The notes under the pieces are model-generated. The model saw nothing but the letters and a program-made list of their open reading frames with translations, had not been told where the DNA came from and did not search any database. A stretch of 64,000 nucleotides of DNA, taken from the NCBI GenBank assembly GCA_016718205.1, contig JADKEB010000014.1, positions 1 to 64,000 of the forward strand, written 5' to 3'. The position numbers were made by a program, and so were the translations under genes. Source of the stretch: Saprospiraceae bacterium (lineage in GTDB: Bacteria > Bacteroidota > Bacteroidia > Chitinophagales > Saprospiraceae). Of the stretch, positions 1 to 8,092 are shown in pieces (positions within the stretch are counted from its first letter, which is position 1; the number at the start of each line of letters is the position of its first letter).

Positions 1-56
1 CAAGCATCGTTTGTTCGTCGTAGCTTTTAACTACGATGCAATATATTAAGGCATCT
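1..56. repeat. Palindromic intergenic repeat, REP-like
   Basis: A stem TCGTAG/CTACGA (18-23 with 31-36) is nested with GCATCGT/ACGATGC (4-10 with 33-39). The words GTTCGTCGTA and GGCATCTTG recur in the same order near 63443-63514, so this is probably a dispersed element. It lies downstream of the minus-strand gene that ends at 168 and could also act as a 3' hairpin. No run of T follows, so it is not called a terminator. Confidence 0.35.
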
Positions 57-167
57 TGACTAAATCGTAAAAAAAAATTGATGATTTTTAATGTGATGCG
101 AAAAAATGAAATACACCCAAAAAATAATAGGCCCGAATTAAGTCTTCCGATAAGCCTAAAACACTAA

Positions 168-779
168 TCAGTAAAGTTGATATCCTAAGCCTACCTGAAT
201 ATTATTGAGTTTTGTAGAGACATTTGGTATGATGTTACCTTGTGCATCGGTCCATTCCACATCGAAAAACTGTCCAAGAGTGCCCGCAAACTGGGCGTGA
301 ATTGAGATTTTTTTGACAGGATAAAACCTCATACCTGCCACATAAGTAAACTCTGTAGGTTTTGTAAGTTTAATCTTTGCCTGATCCCAGATTTCTCCTA
401 TTTTGAATCTTTCACTGGTCCTGATTCCTAAGCCTATTCCGCCAAATAAAGATAATGGTTTGAAAACTTTTAACTGAGCCTGAGGTATCAAATCCAAATA
501 TTGAAATCGATAACCTGATATCGGGTCAGCATTTGCATCGTCAAAGTTGTATCCTTTTCTAGAATACTGAATATCCAGACCTACAGATATACTTTCAGTG
601 ATACCTAATTCAGGTCTTACAGAAATGAAATAATTAGTCGCTGAGTTTACTTTTGGGGTTTGGAAATTTTTAAAATCAATATTCGAGAAATTCACTCCGC
701 CACCAGCGTGAATTCTCAACTGAGCATTTCCGGAAAAGGAAAAAGTCAGGAAAATGATAAATACAAGTAGTCGTGCCAT
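168..779 (-). CDS. Outer membrane beta-barrel protein (PorT-like family)
   Basis: The 203-residue product begins with a signal peptide of about 19 residues ending in GNAQ. Mature strands start with the QLRIHAGGGVNFSN pattern seen at the N terminus of the Bacteroidota outer-membrane beta-barrel family (PF13568-like). Alternating hydrophobic strands follow, and the last residues are QVGLGYQLY with a terminal aromatic residue, as in proteins inserted by the BAM complex. It should be a small 8-10 stranded barrel. The gene stands alone and diverges from the thioredoxin-like gene at 916 across about 136 bp. The specific role is unknown. The family call rests on pattern recognition of the N- and C-terminal motifs. 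Confidence 0.75.
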   Translation of the reverse strand: MARLLVFIIFLTFSFSGNAQLRIHAGGGVNFSNIDFKNFQTPKVNSATNYFISVRPELGITESISVGLDIQYSRKGYNFDDANADPISGYRFQYLDLIPQAQLKVFKPLSLFGGIGLGIRTSERFKIGEIWDQAKIKLTKPTEFTYVAGMRFYPVKKISIHAQFAGTLGQFFDVEWTDAQGNIIPNVSTKLNNIQVGLGYQLY

Positions 780-915
780 ATCTTTATTTTTAATAACGGG
801 CGACTCTTTTATTTATTGTAACAATCAAAACTATGCGACCATTCAAAAAATAATTGATGCTAATTCTTTCGCATAACTATAAATGTTATATTTTTACAGC
901 TAAATTGTACCTATC

Positions 916-1317
916 ATGCTAAGATTATTTTTTATTTTGACTATTGTCGCTATGTTGAATTCTTGCAGTAAAGAAGAAGTGGCAACACCTGACCCAGGTA
1001 ATACAACTTCTTCTAAATTGACTGACATCACCACCTTATCCAATTATGATGCTACCATTAAGACAGGAGTAAGCCTTTTGTTTTTTCATGCTACCTGGTG
1101 TTCTATCTGTACTTCTCAGAGACCTGATGTAGAAGGTCTGACTTCTGAAACATCTATCAAAGCGGCAAAACTCGGACAAGTGGATGTAGACAAAAATAAA
1201 GATATTACTGCCAAATACAGTGTTGCTGGTCAGCCGGTCATCATCATCTACAAAGATAATGTTGAAAAACATAGGCTTTCAGGAAAGGCCATAGTATGTC
1301 CAAGTTGGCAGACTTGA
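916..1317 (+). CDS. Thioredoxin-fold lipoprotein, frameshifted near its C terminus
   Basis: The protein is probably a periplasmic thiol-disulfide oxidoreductase. A lipobox (LNSC, Cys17) is followed by a short linker and a thioredoxin fold with the redox motif ATWCSIC (Cys62 and Cys65) and a cis-proline in AGQPVIII (Pro107). As read, the protein ends abruptly in KAIVCPSWQT. Restoring one base in the AAAGG run at 1284-1288 gives GHSMSKLADLIKALL, the usual last helix of thioredoxins, ending at 1334. The frameshift therefore lies at the very end and is more likely a consensus error than gene decay. The gene has no obvious operon partner. Its electron partner is unknown. Confidence 0.8.
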   Translation: MLRLFFILTIVAMLNSCSKEEVATPDPGNTTSSKLTDITTLSNYDATIKTGVSLLFFHATWCSICTSQRPDVEGLTSETSIKAAKLGQVDVDKNKDITAKYSVAGQPVIIIYKDNVEKHRLSGKAIVCPSWQT

Positions 1318-1404
1318 TCAAGGCTTTGCTTTGATGATTTAATGTGCTATTTTAGGTAGTGTTATGTTAAGGTTAAATTGACGGATGACTTATTGTATCT
1401 TTTC

Positions 1405-1482
1405 CATTTTCTCTTCGTTGATGAACCCCTTCCTTAGCTAAGGCTAAGGTCGGGAACCCTTGCCTTGATCAAAAGAAAAATC
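1405..1482 (-). repeat. Copy of a dispersed imperfect palindrome (TCAAGGC...TAGCCTTAGCTA)
   Basis: Read on the minus strand, this stretch has TTTTGATCAAGGCAA, then TAGCCTTAGCTAAGG, then CAACGAAGAGAAAA. The same three blocks occur in order at 7831-7905 and 21777-21850. It lies between the thioredoxin-like gene and the DUF1232 gene, both of which end towards it. Confidence 0.5.
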
Positions 1483-1534
1483 TACTTATAATTGATCCGC
1501 CATTCAACACTTAACATAACAGCAGTATCTTTTG

Positions 1535-1891
1535 TCAAAGTTTTGCATCCACAGCTTCAAGCTCTTTATCATCTATATCCTTGAAGAGCTTATGAATCTT
1601 TTCTCTGGCTTTTGTTCTGACGTCTTCATCGATGTAGCAGGCGATGGCTACCAAGCCAAAGCTGATGACTCCCAGATCATCAGTAAAGCCAATGACAGGA
1701 GTCAGGTCCGGCATTCCATCAAATGGCGATAAAAGATACGCAATGGCACCTATGATGATTTTTTTTGCCCAGGACGGTGTCTTTTCCGACTGATATGCGT
1801 ATATCATTAACAATACTGAATACACTAATCTTGTACCCAATATTTTGAATTTCTGCTGGAGAAATTGAACAGTTTTGAGAATCTTTAACAT
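1535..1891 (-). CDS. YkvA-like DUF1232 membrane protein
   Basis: The 118-residue protein contains the DUF1232/YkvA signature: a hydrophobic segment running into AYLLSPFDGMPDLTPVIGFTDD near residues 50-70, followed by a second hydrophobic helix (GVISFGLVAIACYI). The N-terminal 40 residues are basic and amphipathic. The C terminus is charged (EKIHKLFKDIDDKELEAVDA). The molecular role of the family is not established. The family is usually a short inner-membrane-associated protein of about this length, so the gene looks intact. It is a single gene, convergent with the thioredoxin-like gene. Confidence 0.85.
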   Translation of the reverse strand: MLKILKTVQFLQQKFKILGTRLVYSVLLMIYAYQSEKTPSWAKKIIIGAIAYLLSPFDGMPDLTPVIGFTDDLGVISFGLVAIACYIDEDVRTKAREKIHKLFKDIDDKELEAVDAKL

Positions 1892-1993
1892 TATGAATTC
1901 CTGATGTTTTTATCTCAACAAATTTTCGTCAATAAAAATTTCAGAATTTCAAATTTTCAGACCAACAGATTTTCTTCTGCTATAAAAGTGATA

Positions 1994-3436
1994 TTATTTC
2001 TGCAAAACTATTTCAATGACTTCACTTTTTACAGTGTCAGAATTTAGGACAATGAGTTCTCTTTTTCCTTTATAGGTATAGGAAAGTGCGATAGTAGCTG
2101 GAGGTTGTCTACCCATATCATCGGCATGAAGCAATAAAAAGTTTTTGCCTTCTACATTCAATTTTAGGGTAAAGGGTTTAGGTTTTTCGCTGATTTCAAA
2201 CTTCTCGATGATCCACTCACCGTTAAAACTGAGAGACACTATATCCTTGTCTATGATTTTATGATCAAACAACTGAAATTCCACCACATCTTTATCAGCA
2301 AAAATTGTCCTGTTGGCCGTAACAACATTCCTGCCTTTTACCACTTTAGGTATTGATTTGATGACCGGATCAGCAGAAGCCAGATAGTCCGTTTTTACAA
2401 GTAACTTAGGATATATTACCTTGAAGTAGTGCGGCAATTCAAAATGTTTTAAGACGGGAAGGTTTAGGAATTCATTGAATCTGTTGATTTCAAAAACTAC
2501 TCCATTGCCATATCGGTTGAATTTATTGATCACCGATATATTGTAGTAGTAATAATGTTTGCCATAAAGTTTATATTCTTCAGGTAGATTTTCTGATTCA
2601 GCAAATGCCTTCTGTGCCTTGATCGATTCCCCAGACTGCTTTTTGATATTTGCCCAGTATAGTTGTATTTTTGGACTCAGCAATTTGGTATCCTTAAGAT
2701 TGGATAAATTGATGTTGTTCAGTCTTGTCATAGCTGCTTCCTGTGCCTTGATCAGATCAGGATATTGTTCATCTTCTTTATTGTACATAGCTTTAAGTGC
2801 CGTGTAAGTTGTTGTATAAACATCTTTGAGTGCGGTCTGTACAGAAACATATACCTGATTTTCTGGTTTGATATTCAGAGAAGAATAGACAGCAGAAATC
2901 TCTCTTTCCAACACCATCTGTTTATCATAATATGATTTAAACAACTTTACACCTTCTTCCAGTTTGTCATAGACGGTACTGAGATTTTCCCGTTTTGTAA
3001 GATCCAGTGTTGTGATCATTTTTTCCAGATCAAACCTTATTTTGTTTATATTTTGCATGATAGCCTTCATATCACCTGAGATGGCTTTCAGCTTTTTTTC
3101 TGCCGGTTCTGGCAATACACCTGATGTTTTACTGATGATAGCAAAGTATTCATTGGGCGATGTGTCGTAAAACCAATTTTCATCATCCTGAAAAATATCC
3201 TGCGGAAGGTCCTTATTGGAGTAAAAGTTGATCTGTTGGTCCGGAAGATCAACATATTTGTTGATATTTTTATTAAAATTTTCAAGTAAGCGATGTACTA
3301 TCAGTAAACCATGCGCACCTTCATTTGAAAAATCGACATAATTGTTGAGTGCGTTAAGCTTTTCTTGTTGTTGTGCCTGAAGAGAACCAGCTATGATGGT
3401 TACAAAAAATAAAGTTAAGAGTATATTTTTAAACAT
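1994..3436 (-). CDS. Secreted protein of unknown function
   Basis: I do not recognise this 480-residue protein. It has a clear signal peptide (MFKNILLTLFFVTIIAGSLQAQ). Mature residues 90-240 are rich in charged helical segments (for example PAEKKLKAISGDMKAIMQNI and YDKLEEGVKLFKSYYD), suggesting a coiled-coil or helical-bundle domain. The last 130 residues look beta-rich. The start is set at the ATG at 3436. A longer frame from a TTG at 3460 would begin inside the TATCTTTG promoter box at 3458-3465. It is transcribed alone and is followed by the DUF1232 gene about 100 bp away. Confidence 0.7.
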   Translation of the reverse strand: MFKNILLTLFFVTIIAGSLQAQQQEKLNALNNYVDFSNEGAHGLLIVHRLLENFNKNINKYVDLPDQQINFYSNKDLPQDIFQDDENWFYDTSPNEYFAIISKTSGVLPEPAEKKLKAISGDMKAIMQNINKIRFDLEKMITTLDLTKRENLSTVYDKLEEGVKLFKSYYDKQMVLEREISAVYSSLNIKPENQVYVSVQTALKDVYTTTYTALKAMYNKEDEQYPDLIKAQEAAMTRLNNINLSNLKDTKLLSPKIQLYWANIKKQSGESIKAQKAFAESENLPEEYKLYGKHYYYYNISVINKFNRYGNGVVFEINRFNEFLNLPVLKHFELPHYFKVIYPKLLVKTDYLASADPVIKSIPKVVKGRNVVTANRTIFADKDVVEFQLFDHKIIDKDIVSLSFNGEWIIEKFEISEKPKPFTLKLNVEGKNFLLLHADDMGRQPPATIALSYTYKGKRELIVLNSDTVKSEVIEIVLQK

Positions 3437-3457
3437 TTTTTTAATTATTTTAAAGTG

Positions 3458-3465
3458 CAAAGATA
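3458..3465 (-). promoter_or_regulatory. Bacteroidota -7 promoter box for the gene ending at 1994
   Basis: On the minus strand the sequence reads TATCTTTG, an exact TAnnTTTG match, about 22 nt before the ATG at 3436. I see no clear TTG -33 element at 19-21 bp. The box overlaps a TTG that would otherwise look like a start codon. Confidence 0.6.
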
Positions 3466-3650
3466 TGATATTTTTGCTTTATATGATTATAGCAGGACTA
3501 TATCAATAGTAATGGGAGAATTCAATGCATCATTTTATACTACCTAAAAATCTAAAATAAAATTTAAAAAAGATGCATCTATAAGTGTTAAAATGCTTAT
3601 CTTTAGGCTTGTAAACATATTAAAATAATACATATAAAAACACTTAATAG

Positions 3651-4085
3651 ATGCAAGTCAAAAATACAAAACTTATCCGATTTGAAAGTACAAAAACTCA
3701 AAGTTCTTTTTCTGCAGAACGTCTTACTCAGTTTGGTGGCCTCAGCGTTCTTTTCAAATTCATAGAAAAATGTAACATTCCAGAACTATTTGGATAGAAC
3801 AAACCAAGAATCACCTTCTGGCAGGTCAAACAAGAATGCAAAACTTTCATGGTAATGATATATTATGGCAATTATCCGTATTAGCATACAATATCTCAAT
3901 CAGGATGCGCTATGCGGCTTGCGAAAAATCATGGAGGGAAGAATACAAAACATTCCGTGACTGGTTCATAAAGATACCAGCAAAAAATAGTAAGTAGTGC
4001 CCGAAATATCTATATCAAAATGGCTAAACATTATCACGCAGCTCAAAGGTGGACACGTTTAGAGCACCTTATACTTCAGATATAA
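3651..4085 (+). pseudogene. IS1380-family transposase remnant, internally deleted and frameshifted
   Basis: From the ATG at 3651 the frame encodes about 48 residues containing RLTQFGGLSVLFKFIEKC, the N-terminal signature of IS1380-type DDE transposases, then stops. From about 3800, pieces in shifted frames encode the family's C terminus: QESPSGRSNKNA, NDILWQLSVLAYNISIRMR, SWREEYKTFRDWFIKIPA and, after another shift, NIYIKMAKHYHAAQRW with a stop at 4085. The whole catalytic core of roughly 300 residues is missing, so the element cannot transpose by itself. I could not delimit terminal inverted repeats. It is a real decayed insertion sequence, because a large deletion accompanies the frameshifts. 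Confidence 0.8.
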
Positions 4086-4679
4086 GTTCTACATAGTACG
4101 ACGAAACAATTTCTAGTATTTTTGATCCATTACAAATGTAAGGTCAGATATCTTATGCCCATAATCCATCAATTGTTTCTATTTAGGGATACTTTTGTGC
4201 TTTTGCCAACCAATTACTTGCTGGCTTGACTCCACAAGTTGAACTACAACCAAAATTTTTAATCAACCTCACTCTCTATCATCCACATAAACTCAAAATT
4301 AATGTAATTTTGGTCTTCTATTTTTCATTTTAGATTTGGCCGCTCGTCCCCCACCAAAGGATCAACAAAAATGACCATCACATCCCGACCCAGGTTTTCA
4401 CGGTGCTCTGTGGCGTGAGCTTCTGGGGCTATTTGACTTTGACTTGATTAAATTTATCTTTTAAAAAGCGACAATGCCAAAAATCAAAGAACGAATCTAA
4501 CTCCCTCCATTTTAAGCCCGCCTGTCTACGTAGTCGGCCAGGCCTGCCTGACGGCAAGGCAGGGGAGGTTGGGGTGGGTAAAAACAGATAAAAATATCTT
4601 AACTAAACGGCATTGATATAAAATTTGACTTCTTTATGCTTTTCTATTTCATATTGCTGAGTTTCAGCATAATATTATT
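4086..4679. other. Intergenic stretch behind the IS remnant
   Basis: There is no convincing gene here. On the minus strand, 4325-4441 encodes a short open stretch ending in VMVIFVDPLVGDERPNLK. It has no start or recognisable domain and may be a gene fragment. From 4500 the sequence is a dispersed repeat, listed separately. The compositional change to GC-rich DNA at 4515-4580 is due to that repeat. Confidence 0.5.
4500..4618 (+). repeat. Dispersed intergenic repeat with a nested GC-rich palindrome
   Basis: The blocks CTCCCTCC, then GGGGAGGTTGGGGTGGGTAA, then AACTAAACGGCATTGAT match the blocks at 18949-19018 in order, where they read as CTTCCTTTTAAAGGGAAGG, GGATGGGTAAAAAC and GCTAACCGACATTGAT. 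This copy carries about 46 extra bases (4516-4562) with a perfect CCTGCCT/AGGCAGG hairpin. Those bases are absent from the other copy and look like a nested repeat insertion. Confidence 0.55.
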
Positions 4680-4687
4680 TACTTTTG
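4680..4687 (+). promoter_or_regulatory. Bacteroidota -7 promoter box for the lipoprotein gene at 4712
   Basis: The sequence is TACTTTTG, matching TAnnTTTG, about 24 nt before the ATG at 4712. A TTG lies at 4654-4656, 23 bp upstream, slightly farther than the usual 19-21 bp. Confidence 0.55.
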
Positions 4688-4711
4688 CAAAAAAAAATAA
4701 TACTTCTGAGT

Positions 4712-5707
4712 ATGTCAAAAATATGGGTACTTATTTTGTTTACTTTAGTGTTTCATATAGTAATATCCTCTTGCTCCAATGATTTTGAACTGACTGAACC
4801 TGAATCTGAAATACCAGTGGTATACGGTATGCTTTCACCTTCAGATACTGCAATTTATATCAGAGTAGAGAGAGCATTTATCGATAGCAAGACATCAGCA
4901 TTGACCCTTGCCAAAGACATCTCAAAACTGTACTTTAATAATATATCTGTTAGAATTCAACAAGTTACCACCGGCAAAGAATTTACTTTGCAGCGAGTAG
5001 ATGGTAATAGTGAGGGATATAAAAGATCTCAAGGTGCCTTTGGGGATGCTCCTAATTATCTGTATAAGATCCGTAAATCAGATCTGACCTTGATCCCTGG
5101 CCAGCAATATAAAATCAAGATACTTAAAAATGATGGTTTTGTGCTGAGTGAAGCTATGACAACTATCCTTAATCCATTAAAAAATGAAGATGTCACATCA
5201 CCAAATCCATCGGCTTTGTTGTCATTTCAAAACAATGCTGATTTTCGCGTCCGTTGGTTTGGAGATAATAATGCAGTGATCCATAACGTAAAATTTACCT
5301 TTTTCATAAAAGAAGAGAAAGATGGAAAGCTTTCCGACAAGTCAGTAGTTTGGGACGTTGTCACAAATACAGAAAAAACCGATATTACATTCAATGGCAG
5401 GTCGTTTTATGAATTTATTCAGGGGGCTTTGATAGATAAAAACCCTGGGATAAAGCGATATTTTCAAAATGCCTCCATCAGCATCACATCAGGAGGTAAA
5501 GAACTAAAGGAATATGTCACTATAGGTCAGGCCAATCTTGGTATCACATCATCAGGCGAAATACCCAGATATACCAATCTGAGCAATGGAGCCCTGGGGA
5601 TTTTTTCTTCAGCAACCAGCATCACAAGAAATAATATCGGACTCACTCCGATTACCCTTGATTCACTCAGAAGGGGACAGATCACAAAAAGTCTGAATTT
5701 TCAATAA
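4712..5707 (+). CDS. DUF4249-like lipoprotein
   Basis: The 331-residue protein has a signal sequence with lipobox ISSC (Cys21), so it should be anchored in a membrane facing the periplasm or cell surface. After the acylated cysteine the sequence reads NDFELTEPESEIPVVYGML, then alternating strands with short charged turns, resembling the Bacteroidota DUF4249 family often found near outer-membrane transporters. No TonB-dependent transporter gene is adjacent here. Homology is suggested by the lipobox and the VYGMLSPSDTAIYIRV strand, and is tentative. The ATG at 4712 is preferred to a TTG at 4685, which lies in the promoter box. Confidence 0.65.
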   Translation: MSKIWVLILFTLVFHIVISSCSNDFELTEPESEIPVVYGMLSPSDTAIYIRVERAFIDSKTSALTLAKDISKLYFNNISVRIQQVTTGKEFTLQRVDGNSEGYKRSQGAFGDAPNYLYKIRKSDLTLIPGQQYKIKILKNDGFVLSEAMTTILNPLKNEDVTSPNPSALLSFQNNADFRVRWFGDNNAVIHNVKFTFFIKEEKDGKLSDKSVVWDVVTNTEKTDITFNGRSFYEFIQGALIDKNPGIKRYFQNASISITSGGKELKEYVTIGQANLGITSSGEIPRYTNLSNGALGIFSSATSITRNNIGLTPITLDSLRRGQITKSLNFQ

Positions 5708-5711
5708 ATTT

Positions 5712-5772
5712 CTGACGTTCTGTCAGTTTATATTGCAATTTTCTGCCACAACTACATTCATTTTGGCAGAAA
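5712..5772 (+). promoter_or_regulatory. Two inverted repeats upstream of the dnaK promoter
   Basis: The first repeat is CTGAC-GTTCT-GTCAG (5712-5726). The second has perfect 9-bp arms TTTCTGCCA (5740-5748) and TGGCAGAAA (5764-5772) around a 15-bp spacer. They end about 20 bp before a sigma-54-like promoter, the position of enhancer sites bound by NtrC-type activators. Neither matches the CIRCE operator of HrcA. Binding by a sigma-54 activator is inference. Confidence 0.5.
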
Positions 5773-5790
5773 CAAACGCCCATATTCGGT

Positions 5791-5805
5791 TGGCACGCAG
5801 ATTGT
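5791..5805 (+). promoter_or_regulatory. Sigma-54-like -24/-12 promoter of dnaK
   Basis: TGGCACG (5791-5797), four bases, then TTGT (5802-5805) matches the sigma-54 consensus TGGCACG-N4-TTGC except for the last base. The preceding base is T, as usual. The dnaK ATG is at 5866, leaving a leader of about 50 nt. No TAnnTTTG box is obvious in this intergenic region. Confidence 0.55.
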
Positions 5806-5865
5806 CTATGATATTTCAGTTTTACAAAATTACATTACTAAAAAATATAAAAATCATAATTCAAA

Positions 5866-7788
5866 ATGGGTAAAATAATAGGAATAGATTTAGGCACCAC
5901 CAACTCATGTGTTGCAGTAATGGAGGGCAATGAACCAGTGGTGATAGCCAATGAAGAAGGCAAAAGAACCACTCCTTCCATAGTAGCTTTTTTGGACAAC
6001 GGAGAGCGCAAAATAGGTGACCCAGCAAAAAGGCAGGCTATCACAAATCCTACAAGAACCATCGCCTCCATCAAGAGATTCATGGGCAACAGGTTTAGTG
6101 AAGTTGGCAAAGAAGCCGGTAGAGTAGCTTACAAATCAGTCAAAGGCGACAATGATACAGTAAGAATAGATATTGATGGCAGATTGTATACACCTCAGGA
6201 GATTTCAGCCATGGTACTTCAGAAAATGAAGAAAACAGCCGAAGATTTTCTTGGACAGGAAGTGACAGATGCGGTGATTACCGTACCTGCATACTTTAAT
6301 GACTCGCAAAGACAAGCTACCAAAGAAGCAGGCGAGATCGCAGGTTTGAAAGTACAGCGTATCATCAACGAGCCTACGGCAGCAGCTTTGGCTTATGGGT
6401 TAGACAAAAAACACAAAGACAGCACCATAGCAGTATTTGACCTTGGTGGCGGTACCTTTGATATTTCTGTTCTGGAACTGGGAGATGGAGTATTTGAAGT
6501 AAAATCTACAAATGGTGATACGCACCTGGGTGGTGATGACTTCGATCAGGTCATCATCGATTGGCTGGCGGATGAGTTTAAGTCTCAGGAAAATGTTGAC
6601 CTCAGAAAAGACCCTATGTCTCTTCAAAGGATCAAAGATGCCGCCGAAAAAGCAAAAATAGAATTGTCAACTTCTGCAGAAACTGAAATCAACCTGCCAT
6701 ATGTGACAGCTGTCGACGGAGTTCCAAAACACTTAGTCATGAAACTATCAAGAGCTAAGTTTGAGAGCCTTGCAGATAGCCTTATCAAGCGTACATTAAA
6801 ACCATGCGAAGAGGCTTTGAAAGATGCCGGATTGTCAAAGAGTAATATTGATGAGATCATTCTGGTAGGTGGATCTACGAGAATTCCCGCTATCCAGCAA
6901 GCTGTAGAAGACTTTTTTGGTAAAAAACCAAACAGAAGTGTAAACCCTGATGAGGTTGTGGCACTTGGGGCATCCATTCAAGGTGGAGTATTGAGCGGTG
7001 ATGTAAAAGATGTATTACTTCTTGACGTAACGCCGCTATCTCTGGGTATCGAAACTATGGGCAATGTATTTGACATCGTCATCGAATCCAATAGCACCAT
7101 CCCGACCAAAAAGACAAAAACTTACTCTACTGCTGCAGACAATCAGCCAAGTGTGGAAATCCATATATTGCAGGGCGAAAGACCTATGGCCAGAGACAAC
7201 AGAAGTGTAGGCAGATTTATCCTGGATGGTATTCCACCTGCGCCAAGAGGCGTTCCACAGGTCGAGGTCACTTTTGACATGGATGCTAATGGTATTCTCA
7301 AGGTGTCAGCCAAAGATAAAGGTACCGGTAAAGAACAAAATATCCGAATCGAAGCATCCACAGGATTGTCCCAGGAGGAAATTGCTAAAATGAAAGCAGA
7401 AGCCGCTGCCAATGCAGATACGGACAAACAAGCCAAAGAAAGAGCCGAAAAGCTCAATATGGCTGACAGTCTTATCTTCCAGACAGAAAAACAAATGAAA
7501 GAGATAGGTGACAAGATACCTGCTGATAAAAAAGCAGCCATCGAAAGTGCACTTACAGAACTCAAAGAAGCACATAAGTTACAAGACCTGCCAAGAGTGG
7601 ACAAAGCTTCAGAAGCTTTGAATACTGCATGGCAGGCGGCATCTCAGGACATTTATTCTGCTCAGCAAAACGCTGGTGCTAATGGCGAGCCTACTGCCGA
7701 TCAAGGCAATCCAGGAGGAACCAATCAAAGTTCAGCTGATGATGTGACCGATGTAGAATTTGAAGAAGTAAGCGGAGATAAAAAATAA
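5866..7788 (+). CDS. dnaK: Chaperone DnaK (Hsp70)
   Basis: This is the ATP-driven cytosolic chaperone that works with DnaJ and GrpE to fold and remodel proteins. The 640 residues are full length. The nucleotide-binding domain shows IGIDLGTTNSCVAV (5-18), catalytic Lys70 in IASIKRFMG, NEPTAAALAYG (168-178), FDLGGGTFD (191-199) and VGGSTRIPA. The substrate-binding domain has DVTPLSLGIETMG, and the C-terminal tail ends in DVTDVEFEEVSGDKK, the typical bacterial type. grpE and dnaJ are not neighbours. Upstream lie a sigma-54-like promoter and two inverted repeats rather than CIRCE. A terminator hairpin lies at 7991-8025. The coding sequence looks intact. Confidence 0.98.
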   Translation: MGKIIGIDLGTTNSCVAVMEGNEPVVIANEEGKRTTPSIVAFLDNGERKIGDPAKRQAITNPTRTIASIKRFMGNRFSEVGKEAGRVAYKSVKGDNDTVRIDIDGRLYTPQEISAMVLQKMKKTAEDFLGQEVTDAVITVPAYFNDSQRQATKEAGEIAGLKVQRIINEPTAAALAYGLDKKHKDSTIAVFDLGGGTFDISVLELGDGVFEVKSTNGDTHLGGDDFDQVIIDWLADEFKSQENVDLRKDPMSLQRIKDAAEKAKIELSTSAETEINLPYVTAVDGVPKHLVMKLSRAKFESLADSLIKRTLKPCEEALKDAGLSKSNIDEIILVGGSTRIPAIQQAVEDFFGKKPNRSVNPDEVVALGASIQGGVLSGDVKDVLLLDVTPLSLGIETMGNVFDIVIESNSTIPTKKTKTYSTAADNQPSVEIHILQGERPMARDNRSVGRFILDGIPPAPRGVPQVEVTFDMDANGILKVSAKDKGTGKEQNIRIEASTGLSQEEIAKMKAEAAANADTDKQAKERAEKLNMADSLIFQTEKQMKEIGDKIPADKKAAIESALTELKEAHKLQDLPRVDKASEALNTAWQAASQDIYSAQQNAGANGEPTADQGNPGGTNQSSADDVTDVEFEEVSGDKK

Positions 7789-7830
7789 GGGCTTATTGCA
7801 ATATGAAGTTTACAAAATTGACGCTGAAAT

Positions 7831-7905
7831 TTTGGTTTTTATCAAGGCAAAATTTTCAAGCATAGCCTTAGCTACGGTTTAAAATTTTAACGTAGATAAA
7901 GAGTA
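7831..7905 (+). repeat. Copy of a dispersed imperfect palindrome behind dnaK
   Basis: The order TTTTTATCAAGGCAAAATTTT, CATAGCCTTAGCTACGG, AAAATTTTAACGTAGATAAA folds into an imperfect hairpin. It shares its blocks with 21777-21850 (behind clpC) and 1405-1482. It starts about 43 bp after the dnaK stop codon. Confidence 0.55.
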
Positions 7906-7990
7906 AAATAACAAGTCATGATGTAAAGGTTATCTCGTATCAAACCCTAAGATCAGGTTTTGACTTATAAAAGGTGAATAATAATTTTGG

Positions 7991-8025
7991 AAAGTCGGCT
8001 ATCAGCATATGATGCCGGCTTTTTT
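7991..8025 (+). terminator. Rho-independent terminator after dnaK
   Basis: AAGTCGGC pairs with GCCGGCTT with one mismatch around an inner ATCA/TGAT stem, followed by six T. It lies about 200 bp after the dnaK stop, past the palindromic repeat. Confidence 0.7.
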
Positions 8026-8092
8026 AGTGCCTTTGGGGAACAATCAATTTGAAATCCTTGTTAGACTTACATTCATCATTTGATAAGCAGAT

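Noticed and set aside
3437..3460. An earlier TTG start for the secreted protein ending at 1994
   Set aside because: The codon lies in the promoter -7 box and adds residues before a clean signal peptide.
4325..4441. Minus-strand fragment ending in VMVIFVDPLVGDERPNLK
   Set aside because: It is under 40 codons, has no start codon or known domain, and lies in decayed DNA. It may be a gene remnant but cannot be supported.
5700..5865. CIRCE operator of HrcA before dnaK
   Set aside because: No TTAGCACTC-N9-GAGTGCTAA sequence is present; the inverted repeats found are different.
5838..7604. Minus-strand frames overlapping dnaK, up to 153 codons
   Set aside because: They are antisense shadows of a conserved gene, without domain or start context.
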